A stretch of DNA of 5,937 nt from contig DAEG01000011.1 of the NCBI GenBank assembly GCA_002495235.1, positions 1 through 5,937 on the forward strand, read 5' to 3'. Shown here one piece after another: positions 1 through 5,365 of this stretch (its first letter is position 1; the number at the start of each line of letters is the position of its first letter). Source of the DNA: Euryarchaeota archaeon UBA287 (GTDB lineage: Archaea > Thermoplasmatota > UBA186 > UBA287). The notes beneath the pieces were generated by a model, which saw only the letters and a program-made list of their open reading frames with translations, was not told where the DNA came from and ran no database searches. A program made the position numbers and the translations under genes.

Positions 1-1
1 C

Positions 2-121
2 TACGGGCAATTGGCCCTGCTCATAAGGAACTGTTCCGATAAGGTCACATCGATAACAAGGACGAATGGCGAACCCATGGGACCAGAGGCGATCGTGGAA
101 GAGGTGAAGAGATGGATGTGA
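2..121 (+). CDS. korA: 2-oxoacid:ferredoxin oxidoreductase alpha subunit, C-terminal end (partial)
   Basis: Only the last 39 codons are present; the gene starts upstream of the window. The reading frame from base 2 gives a tail beginning YGQLALLIRN, continuing through TNGEP and IVEEVKRWM to a TGA stop. This resembles the end of archaeal KorA subunits, where a GQLA.L.R helix is followed by a 'GEP..PEEIVEEV' ending. The alpha subunit forms the oxidoreductase with the beta subunit encoded next and converts a 2-oxoacid plus CoA to acyl-CoA, CO2 and reduced ferredoxin in the cytoplasm. The stop lies 10 bp inside korB, so the two genes are one transcription unit. The family call rests on the short tail plus the unambiguous beta subunit behind it. 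The exact substrate, 2-oxoglutarate or another 2-oxoacid, cannot be told from this piece. Confidence 0.8.
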   Translation, partial: YGQLALLIRNCSDKVTSITRTNGEPMGPEAIVEEVKRWM

Positions 122-837
122 ACAAGTATCTCCGCACAGAGGTTTTTCCCTCTACGTTCTGTCCCGGCTGCGGTCATGGCATAATACTCAATGCGCTCAT
201 ACGGGCGATAGACGAGCTCCAGCTGGATACCAAGAACATGGTCTTCGTCAGTGGTATCGGTTGCGCAGGCTGGATAACGAGCCCGCACATGAAGGCTGAC
301 ACCATGCACACGACCCATGGTAGGCCGTTGGCATTCGCCACAGGAATAAAACTCGCAAACCCGGAGCTGAAGGTAGTTGTCATAGCTGGTGACGGGGATC
401 TGGCCAGCATCGGGGGAAACCACCTGATACACGCGGCCAGAAGAAACATAGATCTGACGACGATATGCGCAAACAACTCGATATACGGCATGACCGGAGG
501 GCAGGCTTCGCCAACCACGCCAGAGGGGGCGAGGACGCTGACGACTCCGGAAGGTTCCTATTACAGGCCTTTTGATCTGTGCTCACTTGTGCGTGGCGCA
601 GGTGCGGGTTACGTCGCTAGGGCGACGGACTATCACGCGCGGATGCTGACGAAGTTCATAAAGAACGCCCTTCAGTATGACGGTTTCTCGTTCGTTGATG
701 CGGTATCCATATGCCCGACGCAGTATGGCCGCAGAAATTCTCTTGACGAACCTTACGAGATGCTGGAATGGCTAAAGAGCAATTCCGTCACAAAGGAAGA
801 GAAAGGAAAGATAGTGGTGAAGGAGTGGATTGAGTGA
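112..837 (+). CDS. korB: 2-oxoacid:ferredoxin oxidoreductase beta subunit, KorB-type, TPP-binding
   Basis: A 241-residue cytoplasmic protein. It is the subunit that binds thiamine pyrophosphate and one [4Fe-4S] cluster and decarboxylates a 2-oxoacid, most likely 2-oxoglutarate, passing electrons to ferredoxin. Visible signatures in order: FCPGCGHG (C17, C20), GIGCAGW (C51), HTTHGRPLAFATG (66-78), the TPP/Mg motif GDGDLASIGGNH (93-104) with the downstream NNSIYGMTGGQ (121-131), and the fourth cluster cysteine C201 in ICPTQYGRRN. All four cluster cysteines are therefore present. As recalled, family members are about 265-290 residues, and this one ends roughly 20-40 residues early, after KGKIVVKEWIE, without losing any motif. 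The ATG at 112 is supported by GAGGTG at 101-106, 5 nt upstream, and by overlap with korA. Its stop overlaps the GTG start of nagA, which implies translational coupling. The GIGCAGW sequence differs slightly from the more usual GIGCSS/GIGCSG. Confidence 0.93.
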   Translation: MDVNKYLRTEVFPSTFCPGCGHGIILNALIRAIDELQLDTKNMVFVSGIGCAGWITSPHMKADTMHTTHGRPLAFATGIKLANPELKVVVIAGDGDLASIGGNHLIHAARRNIDLTTICANNSIYGMTGGQASPTTPEGARTLTTPEGSYYRPFDLCSLVRGAGAGYVARATDYHARMLTKFIKNALQYDGFSFVDAVSICPTQYGRRNSLDEPYEMLEWLKSNSVTKEEKGKIVVKEWIE

Positions 838-1931
838 TCCTCCGTGACGGGAGGATCGTTCTGCCTGACAGGGTCATCAAGGGTGACATCGAGGTAGAGG
901 ATGGGAAGATAGAGCGGGTAGGGGCGGTCAGTTCATCAGCCCCTTCGATAGACTGTTCCTCAAAGATCATCGCTCCCGGCCTCATAGACCTACACATACA
1001 CGGGTGCCATGGCATGAGTGTGATGAATGGGGATATCAGAGAGATGTCAGAGATGCTCGCAGGGCACGGCGTGACCTCCTTTCTGCCAACCACTATAACC
1101 GCCCCGGAAGAAGAGCTCAGGACGATAGTGAGGAAGGTCTCATCTGCGATGGGCAAAACGGGCGGCAGCGAGATCCTCGGCGCCAATCTTGAGGGACCGT
1201 GGGTGAGCAGAGTCAGACCCGGAGCGCAGCCTCTGAAGCACATAAGGAAAGGCAGCATCGAGGAGTTTGATCGCATAAACGATGGAAGCGTCAGGATCGT
1301 TACACTGGCGCCGGAAGACAATCTCCCGATAATTAAAGAGCTCTCACGGAGGTGCGTTGTGTCTCTGGGGCACAGCGATGCGGATTATGAGACGACGAAG
1401 AAGGCCATAGACCTAGGGGCAAGGCTTTCAACACACACATTTAACACCATGAGGCCACTCCACCAGAGAGAGCCAGGGATAATCGGGGCTGTGCTGGATG
1501 ACGAGAGGGTCTATTGCGAGTTCATACCCGATCTGGTGCATCTTCACCCGGCCATAATAAGGATCCTGTGGAGGGCCAAGGGCAGAGAGAGAGCGATAGC
1601 GATCACCGATGGCACTGAGGCGTCAGGTCTGGAGGACGGAGTCTATGACCTAGCCCTTGGCAGGATAAGAGTGTCTGATGGAAAAGCGCTGCGTGAGGAT
1701 GGGACCATAGCCGGTAGTGCCATAACCCTGGATGCCTGCATAAAGAACCTGGCCTCTATCGGCTTCCCTCTGCCTGACATTTTCAGGGCAGCGGCGCTCA
1801 ACCCTGCGGAGCTGCTAGGGCTAGAGAGCAAAGGCAGCCTAGAGGTGGGCAATGACGCCGATATGATACTCATGGACAGGGATCTAAACATCGAGAGGGT
1901 CTTCATAAAGGGCGAAGAGGTAGACCGCTGA
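834..1931 (+). CDS. nagA: N-acetylglucosamine-6-phosphate deacetylase
   Basis: A 365-residue amidohydrolase-superfamily enzyme that hydrolyses GlcNAc-6-phosphate to glucosamine-6-phosphate and acetate in the cytoplasm, feeding the deaminase NagB. Signatures: the metal-site HxH in APGLIDLHIHG (H54, H56), the metal-ligand glutamate in NLEGPW (E120), LGHSDA (H180), STHTFNTMRPLHQREPG (H201, N204, H210), DLVHLHP (H236), the catalytic aspartate in AITDGTEASG (D259), AGSAITLD near 298, and a C-terminal 'G.DADMILMD' strand. This order and spacing are those of NagA rather than of dihydroorotase or imidazolonepropionase. Length is close to the usual 370-390. The GTG start at 834 is chosen because it shares GTGA with the korB stop and has AAGGAG at 820-825, 8 nt upstream. 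The gene is thus coupled to korAB and lacks its own promoter. Its partner nagB lies 2 kb away on the other strand. No active-site defect is seen. Confidence 0.93.
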   Translation: MILRDGRIVLPDRVIKGDIEVEDGKIERVGAVSSSAPSIDCSSKIIAPGLIDLHIHGCHGMSVMNGDIREMSEMLAGHGVTSFLPTTITAPEEELRTIVRKVSSAMGKTGGSEILGANLEGPWVSRVRPGAQPLKHIRKGSIEEFDRINDGSVRIVTLAPEDNLPIIKELSRRCVVSLGHSDADYETTKKAIDLGARLSTHTFNTMRPLHQREPGIIGAVLDDERVYCEFIPDLVHLHPAIIRILWRAKGRERAIAITDGTEASGLEDGVYDLALGRIRVSDGKALREDGTIAGSAITLDACIKNLASIGFPLPDIFRAAALNPAELLGLESKGSLEVGNDADMILMDRDLNIERVFIKGEEVDR

Positions 1932-1971
1932 TGGAGAACAGGTGTGAAGTCTAGGGTATCAACTCTCTATG
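1932..1971. other. Short convergent intergenic gap between nagA and namZ
   Basis: Forty bases separate the TGA of nagA from the TAA of the oppositely oriented namZ. Neither strand carries a T-run of the kind that ends archaeal transcripts, and no convincing hairpin is seen. The two convergent transcripts probably overlap at their 3' ends. Confidence 0.6.
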
Positions 1972-3270
1972 TTAATCATACAGCATGCACTCCTCGCTCA
2001 CGTTCCTGAAATTCTCGAGATCCTCTGCGTATCTATCAACGATCTTTTGCACCGGCACGCCGCGCTCAAGGGACTCCCTGATCCAGCTGTTTCCCGCAAG
2101 TCTGTCGAAGTAGTGGGCATCGAAGGTGAGCTTCCCTGGATAGAGCCTTCTCACGGTTTCTAAGATGTATAATGCGGTGTCGAAGGGTTTGTACTTCTCT
2201 CTGTCCGTCACATGGATCTGCACTCCGCCGCACATCTCGTTTTTGTATTTAGAGAAGGTAGGTGTGAACCAGACCTCCCTGAACTTTACGCCGGGCAGCT
2301 CCAGGGCGTTGAGTTCCTTTGCGAGTTCGTAGCCGTCTATCCACGGAGCACCAAAGAGTTCGAAGGGCTTTGTCGTCCCCCTGCCCTCGGACATGCTCGT
2401 GCCCTCTATGAGGACCTGCCCGGGGTAGACTGTAGCGGTGTCAAGGGTGGGCATGTTGGGTGAGGGTATGACCCAGGGCAGGCCGGTGTCATCGTACCAC
2501 ACATCTCTTTTCCACCCCTCCATCCTGATGACGGTGAGGTTTACCTCCCTGTCCATGAAGCGATCGTTGAAGAGCGTTGCTAGCTCGCCCGCGGTCATTC
2601 CATGGCGCATAGGTATCGGATAGAGGCCCACAAAGGAGCTGTATTCGGGGTACTCCAGGATCGGTCCCTCCATGGCGCCGCCTATGGGATTAGGCCGGTC
2701 GAGAACTATGAAGTCTATGCCGAGCTCAGCGCAGCTTCTCATTGCATAGGCCATTGTCGCTATGTACGTGTATACCCTCGTTCCGACGTCCTGGATGTCA
2801 AAGAGCATGACGTCTATCCCCTCGACCATCTTTTTTTCGGGCAGTTTTCCTTCATGCTTTGTGTCGAAGTCCTTCATGTATTCGTCTATGTTGTTGAGAA
2901 TGTCCCCGGGCACCTCCATGGTCTGTCCATAGAGGCTGAAGACAGGGAGATCATACTTATCGTCCCAGTAGAATGGCACGTACTCGCCGGCCTGCGCATT
3001 TCCTCTGACCCCGTGCTCGGGTCCGTAGAGCGCAACAAGGTTTACGCCGCTGCTCAGTAAGAGGTCTATCGTGGTCTCCAGTTCTCCGTTGACTCCCGTG
3101 GGATTTGTTATCAGCCCCACTCTCTTCCCCTCAACGAGGTCCAGATATCTCTCAACAAACAGGTCAATTCCCAGCTTCACGCTTTTCGTCTCATCGGTCT
3201 CTTCAACGCACATCGGCAGGAAGAGGAGAAGCGCGATCAGGCACGCTTTAAAGGCGACCGAGCTCTTCAT
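1972..3270 (-). CDS. namZ: DUF1343/NamZ-type exo-beta-N-acetylmuramidase (GH171), exported, possible lipoprotein
   Basis: A 432-residue protein of the DUF1343 (YbbC/NamZ) family, whose characterised bacterial members remove MurNAc from the non-reducing end of peptidoglycan fragments. Family motifs in order: VGLITNPTGV (51-60), LYGPEHGVRG (81-90, containing the E85-H86 pair of the active-site region), SLYG (112-115), FDIQDVGTRVYTY (157-169), VLDRPNPIGG (189-198), GLYPIPMRHGMTAGEL (215-230), IPSPNMPTLDTA (268-279), IEGTSMSEGRGTTKPFELFGAPW (288-310) and CGGVQIHVTDR (347-357). The N-terminus is a short basic start, a hydrophobic stretch (9-20) and LPMC (C21), so it is exported; Met before the cysteine is unusual for a lipobox. 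The frame is open for 75 further upstream codons, but ATG at 3270 is chosen because AGGAGG (3277-3282) lies 6 nt before it and the signal peptide starts there. It overlaps the upstream lysozyme-like gene by 23 bp. Family assignment is firm; the murein substrate is inferred from the family. Confidence 0.9.
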   Translation of the reverse strand: MKSSVAFKACLIALLLFLPMCVEETDETKSVKLGIDLFVERYLDLVEGKRVGLITNPTGVNGELETTIDLLLSSGVNLVALYGPEHGVRGNAQAGEYVPFYWDDKYDLPVFSLYGQTMEVPGDILNNIDEYMKDFDTKHEGKLPEKKMVEGIDVMLFDIQDVGTRVYTYIATMAYAMRSCAELGIDFIVLDRPNPIGGAMEGPILEYPEYSSFVGLYPIPMRHGMTAGELATLFNDRFMDREVNLTVIRMEGWKRDVWYDDTGLPWVIPSPNMPTLDTATVYPGQVLIEGTSMSEGRGTTKPFELFGAPWIDGYELAKELNALELPGVKFREVWFTPTFSKYKNEMCGGVQIHVTDREKYKPFDTALYILETVRRLYPGKLTFDAHYFDRLAGNSWIRESLERGVPVQKIVDRYAEDLENFRNVSEECMLYD

Positions 3271-3901
3271 CGAGTGCCTCCTGATACTCTGAATAGTAGC
3301 TCTTTGGCATCCCCGCAGGTAGCGAGTCGAGGTATGAATCAAGCAGGTTCTGCGCTTCGTAAAGCCTTTCAGCCAGATCCGTGCTCTCCATCCCATAGAT
3401 CTCTGGGAGGAATTGTGTAAGGTGATCCGCCAGCTTTGAAAGGTATCCCGGATCTCCCATCCCGTTGAGGTATATGTACAGGGTGTTTGGGCCACTGTTG
3501 TAGTGCATTGCTGCTAGTATCTCTGATCCATAGGCTCCGTAAAGCTCGTTCAGATATCCGCAGCCGTCACTTATCGCGTTTCTGTAGCCCGCTTCGCTGT
3601 GTTCATAGAGGCCACAGGTCTCGTGCCAGCCGCTGGCCTCGGTCACCTGCATTATCCCGTCACCGTTGCTCGGCTGCGCCCATGGCGAAGCCTCCTCGGA
3701 ATAAAAGGAATTGTGCCTCCAGCCGTCGCAGTAGAAAGCACCAGCGCCGCCCTCCTGCCTCATTACTGCTAGGACGAGATCAGGTGGCAGCTCACCGCAC
3801 AGTTCTTCTGTCATCTGCAGTATCTTTTCCTGCTTTTCGATATCCGTAAGCCCTATCAGCAGCAGTGCAAGATACACCACGAAAGCAGCGCGAACCAGCA
3901 T
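3248..3901 (-). CDS. Lysozyme/lytic-transglycosylase-like (SLT/goose-type fold) secreted or membrane-anchored protein
   Basis: A 217-residue protein with a hydrophobic N-terminal segment (about 5-18) that should act as a signal peptide or membrane anchor, so the catalytic part faces outside. The lysozyme-like core shows the general pattern of this fold: LVLAVMRQEGG with the candidate catalytic glutamate E50, GDGIMQVTEASG (80-91) matching the 'G.GLMQ' motif of SLT transglycosylases and goose-type lysozymes, and MHYNSGPNTLYIY (132-144) matching 'AYNAGP'. Four cysteines (C35, C58, C96, C114) could form two disulfides, as expected outside the cell. After about residue 165 there is an acidic helical tail of unknown role. 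The expected activity is cleavage of MurNAc-beta-1,4-GlcNAc bonds, by hydrolysis or transglycosylation; which one cannot be told. The ATG at 3901 is preceded by a TATA-like box at leaderless spacing. The following namZ gene begins inside its last codons, so the two products probably act together. Confidence 0.8.
   Translation of the reverse strand: MLVRAAFVVYLALLLIGLTDIEKQEKILQMTEELCGELPPDLVLAVMRQEGGAGAFYCDGWRHNSFYSEEASPWAQPSNGDGIMQVTEASGWHETCGLYEHSEAGYRNAISDGCGYLNELYGAYGSEILAAMHYNSGPNTLYIYLNGMGDPGYLSKLADHLTQFLPEIYGMESTDLAERLYEAQNLLDSYLDSLPAGMPKSYYSEYQEALDEELGRL
3277..3282 (-). promoter_or_regulatory. Shine-Dalgarno site that sets the namZ start
   Basis: AGGAGG on the minus strand, 6 nt before the ATG at 3270, lies inside the last codons of the lysozyme-like gene (the QEA codons). 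It decides between the 507-codon open frame and the 432-residue signal-peptide-bearing protein in favour of the latter. It also implies that namZ is translated from the upstream gene's mRNA. Confidence 0.85.
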
Positions 3902-3920
3902 TGATCAAGATATCTATTCT

Positions 3921-3930
3921 TCTATATATC
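3921..3930 (-). promoter_or_regulatory. TATA box of the lysozyme-like gene
   Basis: The minus strand reads GATATATAGA here, in an AT-rich patch between nagB and the lysozyme-like gene. The ATATATA core (3923-3929) ends 21 nt before the ATG at 3901, so transcription should begin at or very near the start codon. No Shine-Dalgarno sequence precedes that ATG, consistent with a leaderless mRNA. The lysozyme-like gene and namZ could therefore be transcribed separately from nagB. Confidence 0.65.
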
Positions 3931-3955
3931 TTCTGCCTTTTTGCTCCTGTGGTGT

Positions 3956-4684
3956 TTACCAGTTTTTCAGTGATGATGATGCATCACTGTCAAGTATCAT
4001 CGTGCAGCGTCCATGATCCTGCAGCGCAGATGCGGGGACGTCTTCGTTTATTTTACCCAGCACCGCTTTTTTTACGGCGTCTGCCTTCTCCTTCCCGGAG
4101 GCCATTAGAATGATCTCTCTGGCGCCCATTATGGTTTTTATTCCCATGGTGATGGCTCTTTTCGGCACTTCCGCTTCCTTTGAGAAGAACCGTGCATTCG
4201 CCCTTATGGTGTCCTCGCTCAGCTCAACGACGTGTGTTAATGAGTCAAAGCTCGTGCCTGGCTCGTTGAACGCGATGTGCCCGTTCCTCCCTATACCAAG
4301 GATGGCCAGGTCTATCCCGCCCTCTTCTCTGATCCTGTCTTCATACTCCGTGCACTCTTCCTCGAGATCCATGGCGGATCCGTCTGGTATGTAGCTCCGT
4401 TTGACGTCCACATGCTTCAGAAAGTGATTTTTTGTGTAGTAACTGTAGCTCATCGGATGGTCTGGTGAAAGACCTACGTATTCGTCAAGATTGAAGGTGA
4501 CCGCGTCTTTAAAGCTCGCACGTCCCTTTCTGTGCTCATCAACCAGAAGAGAATAGAGCATCTCTGGTGTGTTTCCGGTGGGAAGAGCAAGTGCTATATC
4601 GCTGAAGTCCGATATTCGATCAAGGACTATCTCCTTGGCCTTGGTGCTCATGGTGGTGTAGTTGCTGACCTTTATTATATTCAT
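3956..4684 (-). CDS. nagB: Glucosamine-6-phosphate deaminase/isomerase
   Basis: A 242-residue cytoplasmic enzyme that converts glucosamine-6-phosphate to fructose-6-phosphate and ammonia, the step after NagA. Signatures: MNIIKVSNYTTMSTKA at the N-terminus, the phosphate-binding loop LALPTGNTPEMLY, FNLDEYVGL (Asp of the enolisation step), GIGRNGHIAFNEPG (His and Glu of ring opening), LSEDTIRANARFF, AITMGIKTIM and a final PASALQDH segment. Length matches short Gram-positive-type NagB (about 242 residues). The E. coli catalytic aspartate in 'GNDGHIAF' is Asn here, a substitution I recall from Gram-positive NagB proteins, so activity is still expected. An in-frame alternative start at 4738 is rejected: the extra 18 codons span the TATA box, and family proteins begin at MNIIKV. 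No Shine-Dalgarno sequence precedes ATG 4684; the mRNA is probably leaderless. The gene lies upstream of two murein-active enzymes on the same strand. Confidence 0.93.
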   Translation of the reverse strand: MNIIKVSNYTTMSTKAKEIVLDRISDFSDIALALPTGNTPEMLYSLLVDEHRKGRASFKDAVTFNLDEYVGLSPDHPMSYSYYTKNHFLKHVDVKRSYIPDGSAMDLEEECTEYEDRIREEGGIDLAILGIGRNGHIAFNEPGTSFDSLTHVVELSEDTIRANARFFSKEAEVPKRAITMGIKTIMGAREIILMASGKEKADAVKKAVLGKINEDVPASALQDHGRCTMILDSDASSSLKNW

Positions 4685-4700
4685 GGAGCTAATTGGATTG

Positions 4701-4716
4701 TCTTTATTTATAATTA
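4701..4716 (-). promoter_or_regulatory. TATA box and upstream element of nagB
   Basis: On the minus strand the sequence reads TTAATTATAAATAAAGA. The core TTATAAATA (4705-4713) is the clearest archaeal TATA box in the window, and it ends exactly 20 nt before the nagB ATG. This predicts a transcript starting at or within a few bases of the start codon. Confidence 0.75.
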
Positions 4717-4853
4717 ATCCGTCACAGGGAGTGAGCACCAGCAGGAATGTGATGCTCCTGTGGGATCATTGAGATCCCGTATCGCAAATATCGGTCAGCG
4801 GTTCTGTGGTGATAAACCCGTGATCCTGGTGTCTTATGGCACGGGCAGTCTTT
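4717..4853. other. Structured non-coding stretch between nagB promoter and yjbQ
   Basis: No credible gene is seen in this stretch. It holds three perfect inverted repeats: CAGGA/TCCTG (4742-4746 and 4756-4760), GGGATC/GATCCC around a 5-nt loop (4762-4767 and 4773-4778), and CCCGTG/CACGGG (4817-4822 and 4840-4845). The first two are adjacent. They could be the 3' end of the yjbQ transcript, an operator upstream of nagB, or a small RNA. No T-run follows on the minus strand, so a classical terminator is not evident, and no tRNA cloverleaf or clear C/D boxes were found. Confidence 0.4.
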
Positions 4854-5273
4854 TCAGTCCACCACTGTCACTATCACCTCTCTGTTCCTCTTTCTCACAT
4901 CCAGCTCCACCAGCACTATCTGCTGCCATGTGCCCAGAGCGAGGGTGTTGTCTACTAGTGGCACCGTTATCGAGCACCCGAGTATGCTGGACCTTATGTG
5001 GGAATGCCCGTTGTAGTCGTTCCATCTCTGCTGATGCAGGTAATCGAAATCTTCCTCACCCGGAGCTATCCTCTCCAGTATCGATCCAAGGTCCTTTATC
5101 AGTCCCGGTTCGTATTCCAGAGCGACTATGGCACAGGTAGAGCCCTTCACGAAGACGTTGACCAGTCCGTTGGTGATACCGCTCTCAGACACCACTTCCT
5201 CTATCCTTCCGGTTATGTTGACAACATCCAGTTCTCTGTTTGTGTCCACCTGTATTGATTCTGTAAAGACCAT
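4854..5273 (-). CDS. yjbQ: YjbQ/UPF0047 family protein (thiamine-phosphate-synthase-like)
   Basis: A 139-residue soluble protein of the widespread YjbQ/UPF0047 family. Bacterial members have been linked to a weak secondary thiamine-phosphate synthase activity, but the physiological role is not settled. Signatures: GLVNVFVKGSTCAIVALEYEPGL (36-58), HQQRWNDYNGHSHIRSSILG (80-99, including H90 and H92 of the conserved histidine cluster), SITVPLVD and the family hallmark LALGTWQQIVLVELD (111-125). Length is as usual for the family. The ATG at 5273 is preferred over an in-frame TTG at 5285 and GTG at 5279: it sits 20 nt after a TATA-like TTTAACTA and gives the usual N-terminus with an F..ESI.VDT strand. 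Nothing ties it to the amino-sugar genes besides proximity. It is transcribed divergently from the phosphoribosyltransferase gene and towards nagB. Confidence 0.9.
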   Translation of the reverse strand: MVFTESIQVDTNRELDVVNITGRIEEVVSESGITNGLVNVFVKGSTCAIVALEYEPGLIKDLGSILERIAPGEEDFDYLHQQRWNDYNGHSHIRSSILGCSITVPLVDNTLALGTWQQIVLVELDVRKRNREVIVTVVD

Positions 5274-5293
5274 ACCCACAATCAAAGATTGCG

Positions 5294-5303
5294 TAGTTAA
5301 ATG
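5294..5303 (-). promoter_or_regulatory. TATA-like box of yjbQ
   Basis: The minus strand reads CATTTAACTA. The box ends 20 nt before ATG 5273, the same spacing as upstream of nagB, and no Shine-Dalgarno sequence is present. This supports leaderless initiation and the chosen start. The match to the archaeal TATA consensus is moderate. Confidence 0.5.
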
Positions 5304-5336
5304 TTTTGTTCCTCATGCCGTCATAGGATTAGAAAA

Positions 5337-5345
5337 TGAAATAAT
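5337..5345 (+). promoter_or_regulatory. TATA-like box of the phosphoribosyltransferase gene
   Basis: TGAAATAAT ends 20 nt before ATG 5366. The sequence between them is pyrimidine-rich and contains no Shine-Dalgarno motif, so the mRNA is probably leaderless. The match is weak in sequence, but its spacing equals that of the other three promoters. Confidence 0.4.
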
Positions 5346-5365
5346 CCCTCTCCTCCATATTCCAT

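Noticed and set aside
1..432. 143-codon open frame on the minus strand
   Set aside because: It lies antisense to korA and korB, which have clear family motifs, and its translation shows no recognisable domain.
2825..2836. Plus-strand T-run as a terminator
   Set aside because: It lies inside namZ and simply encodes a glutamate-lysine-lysine stretch on the minus strand; the similar run near 4070 lies inside nagB.
2602..3060. 152-codon plus-strand frame opposite namZ
   Set aside because: It is a shadow of the conserved namZ coding sequence and has no domain of its own.
3271..3495. 75-codon upstream extension of the namZ frame
   Set aside because: It overlaps the lysozyme-like gene in another frame, has no family similarity, and would bury the signal peptide; a strong Shine-Dalgarno sits directly before ATG 3270.
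3487..3849. 120-codon plus-strand frame opposite the lysozyme-like gene
   Set aside because: Its composition is low-complexity and Arg/Ser rich, with no recognisable domain; the opposite strand carries the lysozyme motifs.
4685..4738. 18-codon upstream extension of nagB
   Set aside because: It runs through the TATA box, and NagB proteins begin at the MNIIKV segment encoded from 4684.
4741..4853. tRNA or box C/D RNA in the nagB-yjbQ gap
   Set aside because: Stems are present, but no cloverleaf, T-loop consensus or paired C and D boxes could be built.
4760..5140. 126-codon plus-strand frame
   Set aside because: It overlaps yjbQ antisense, and its Ser/Pro/Cys-rich translation looks non-coding.
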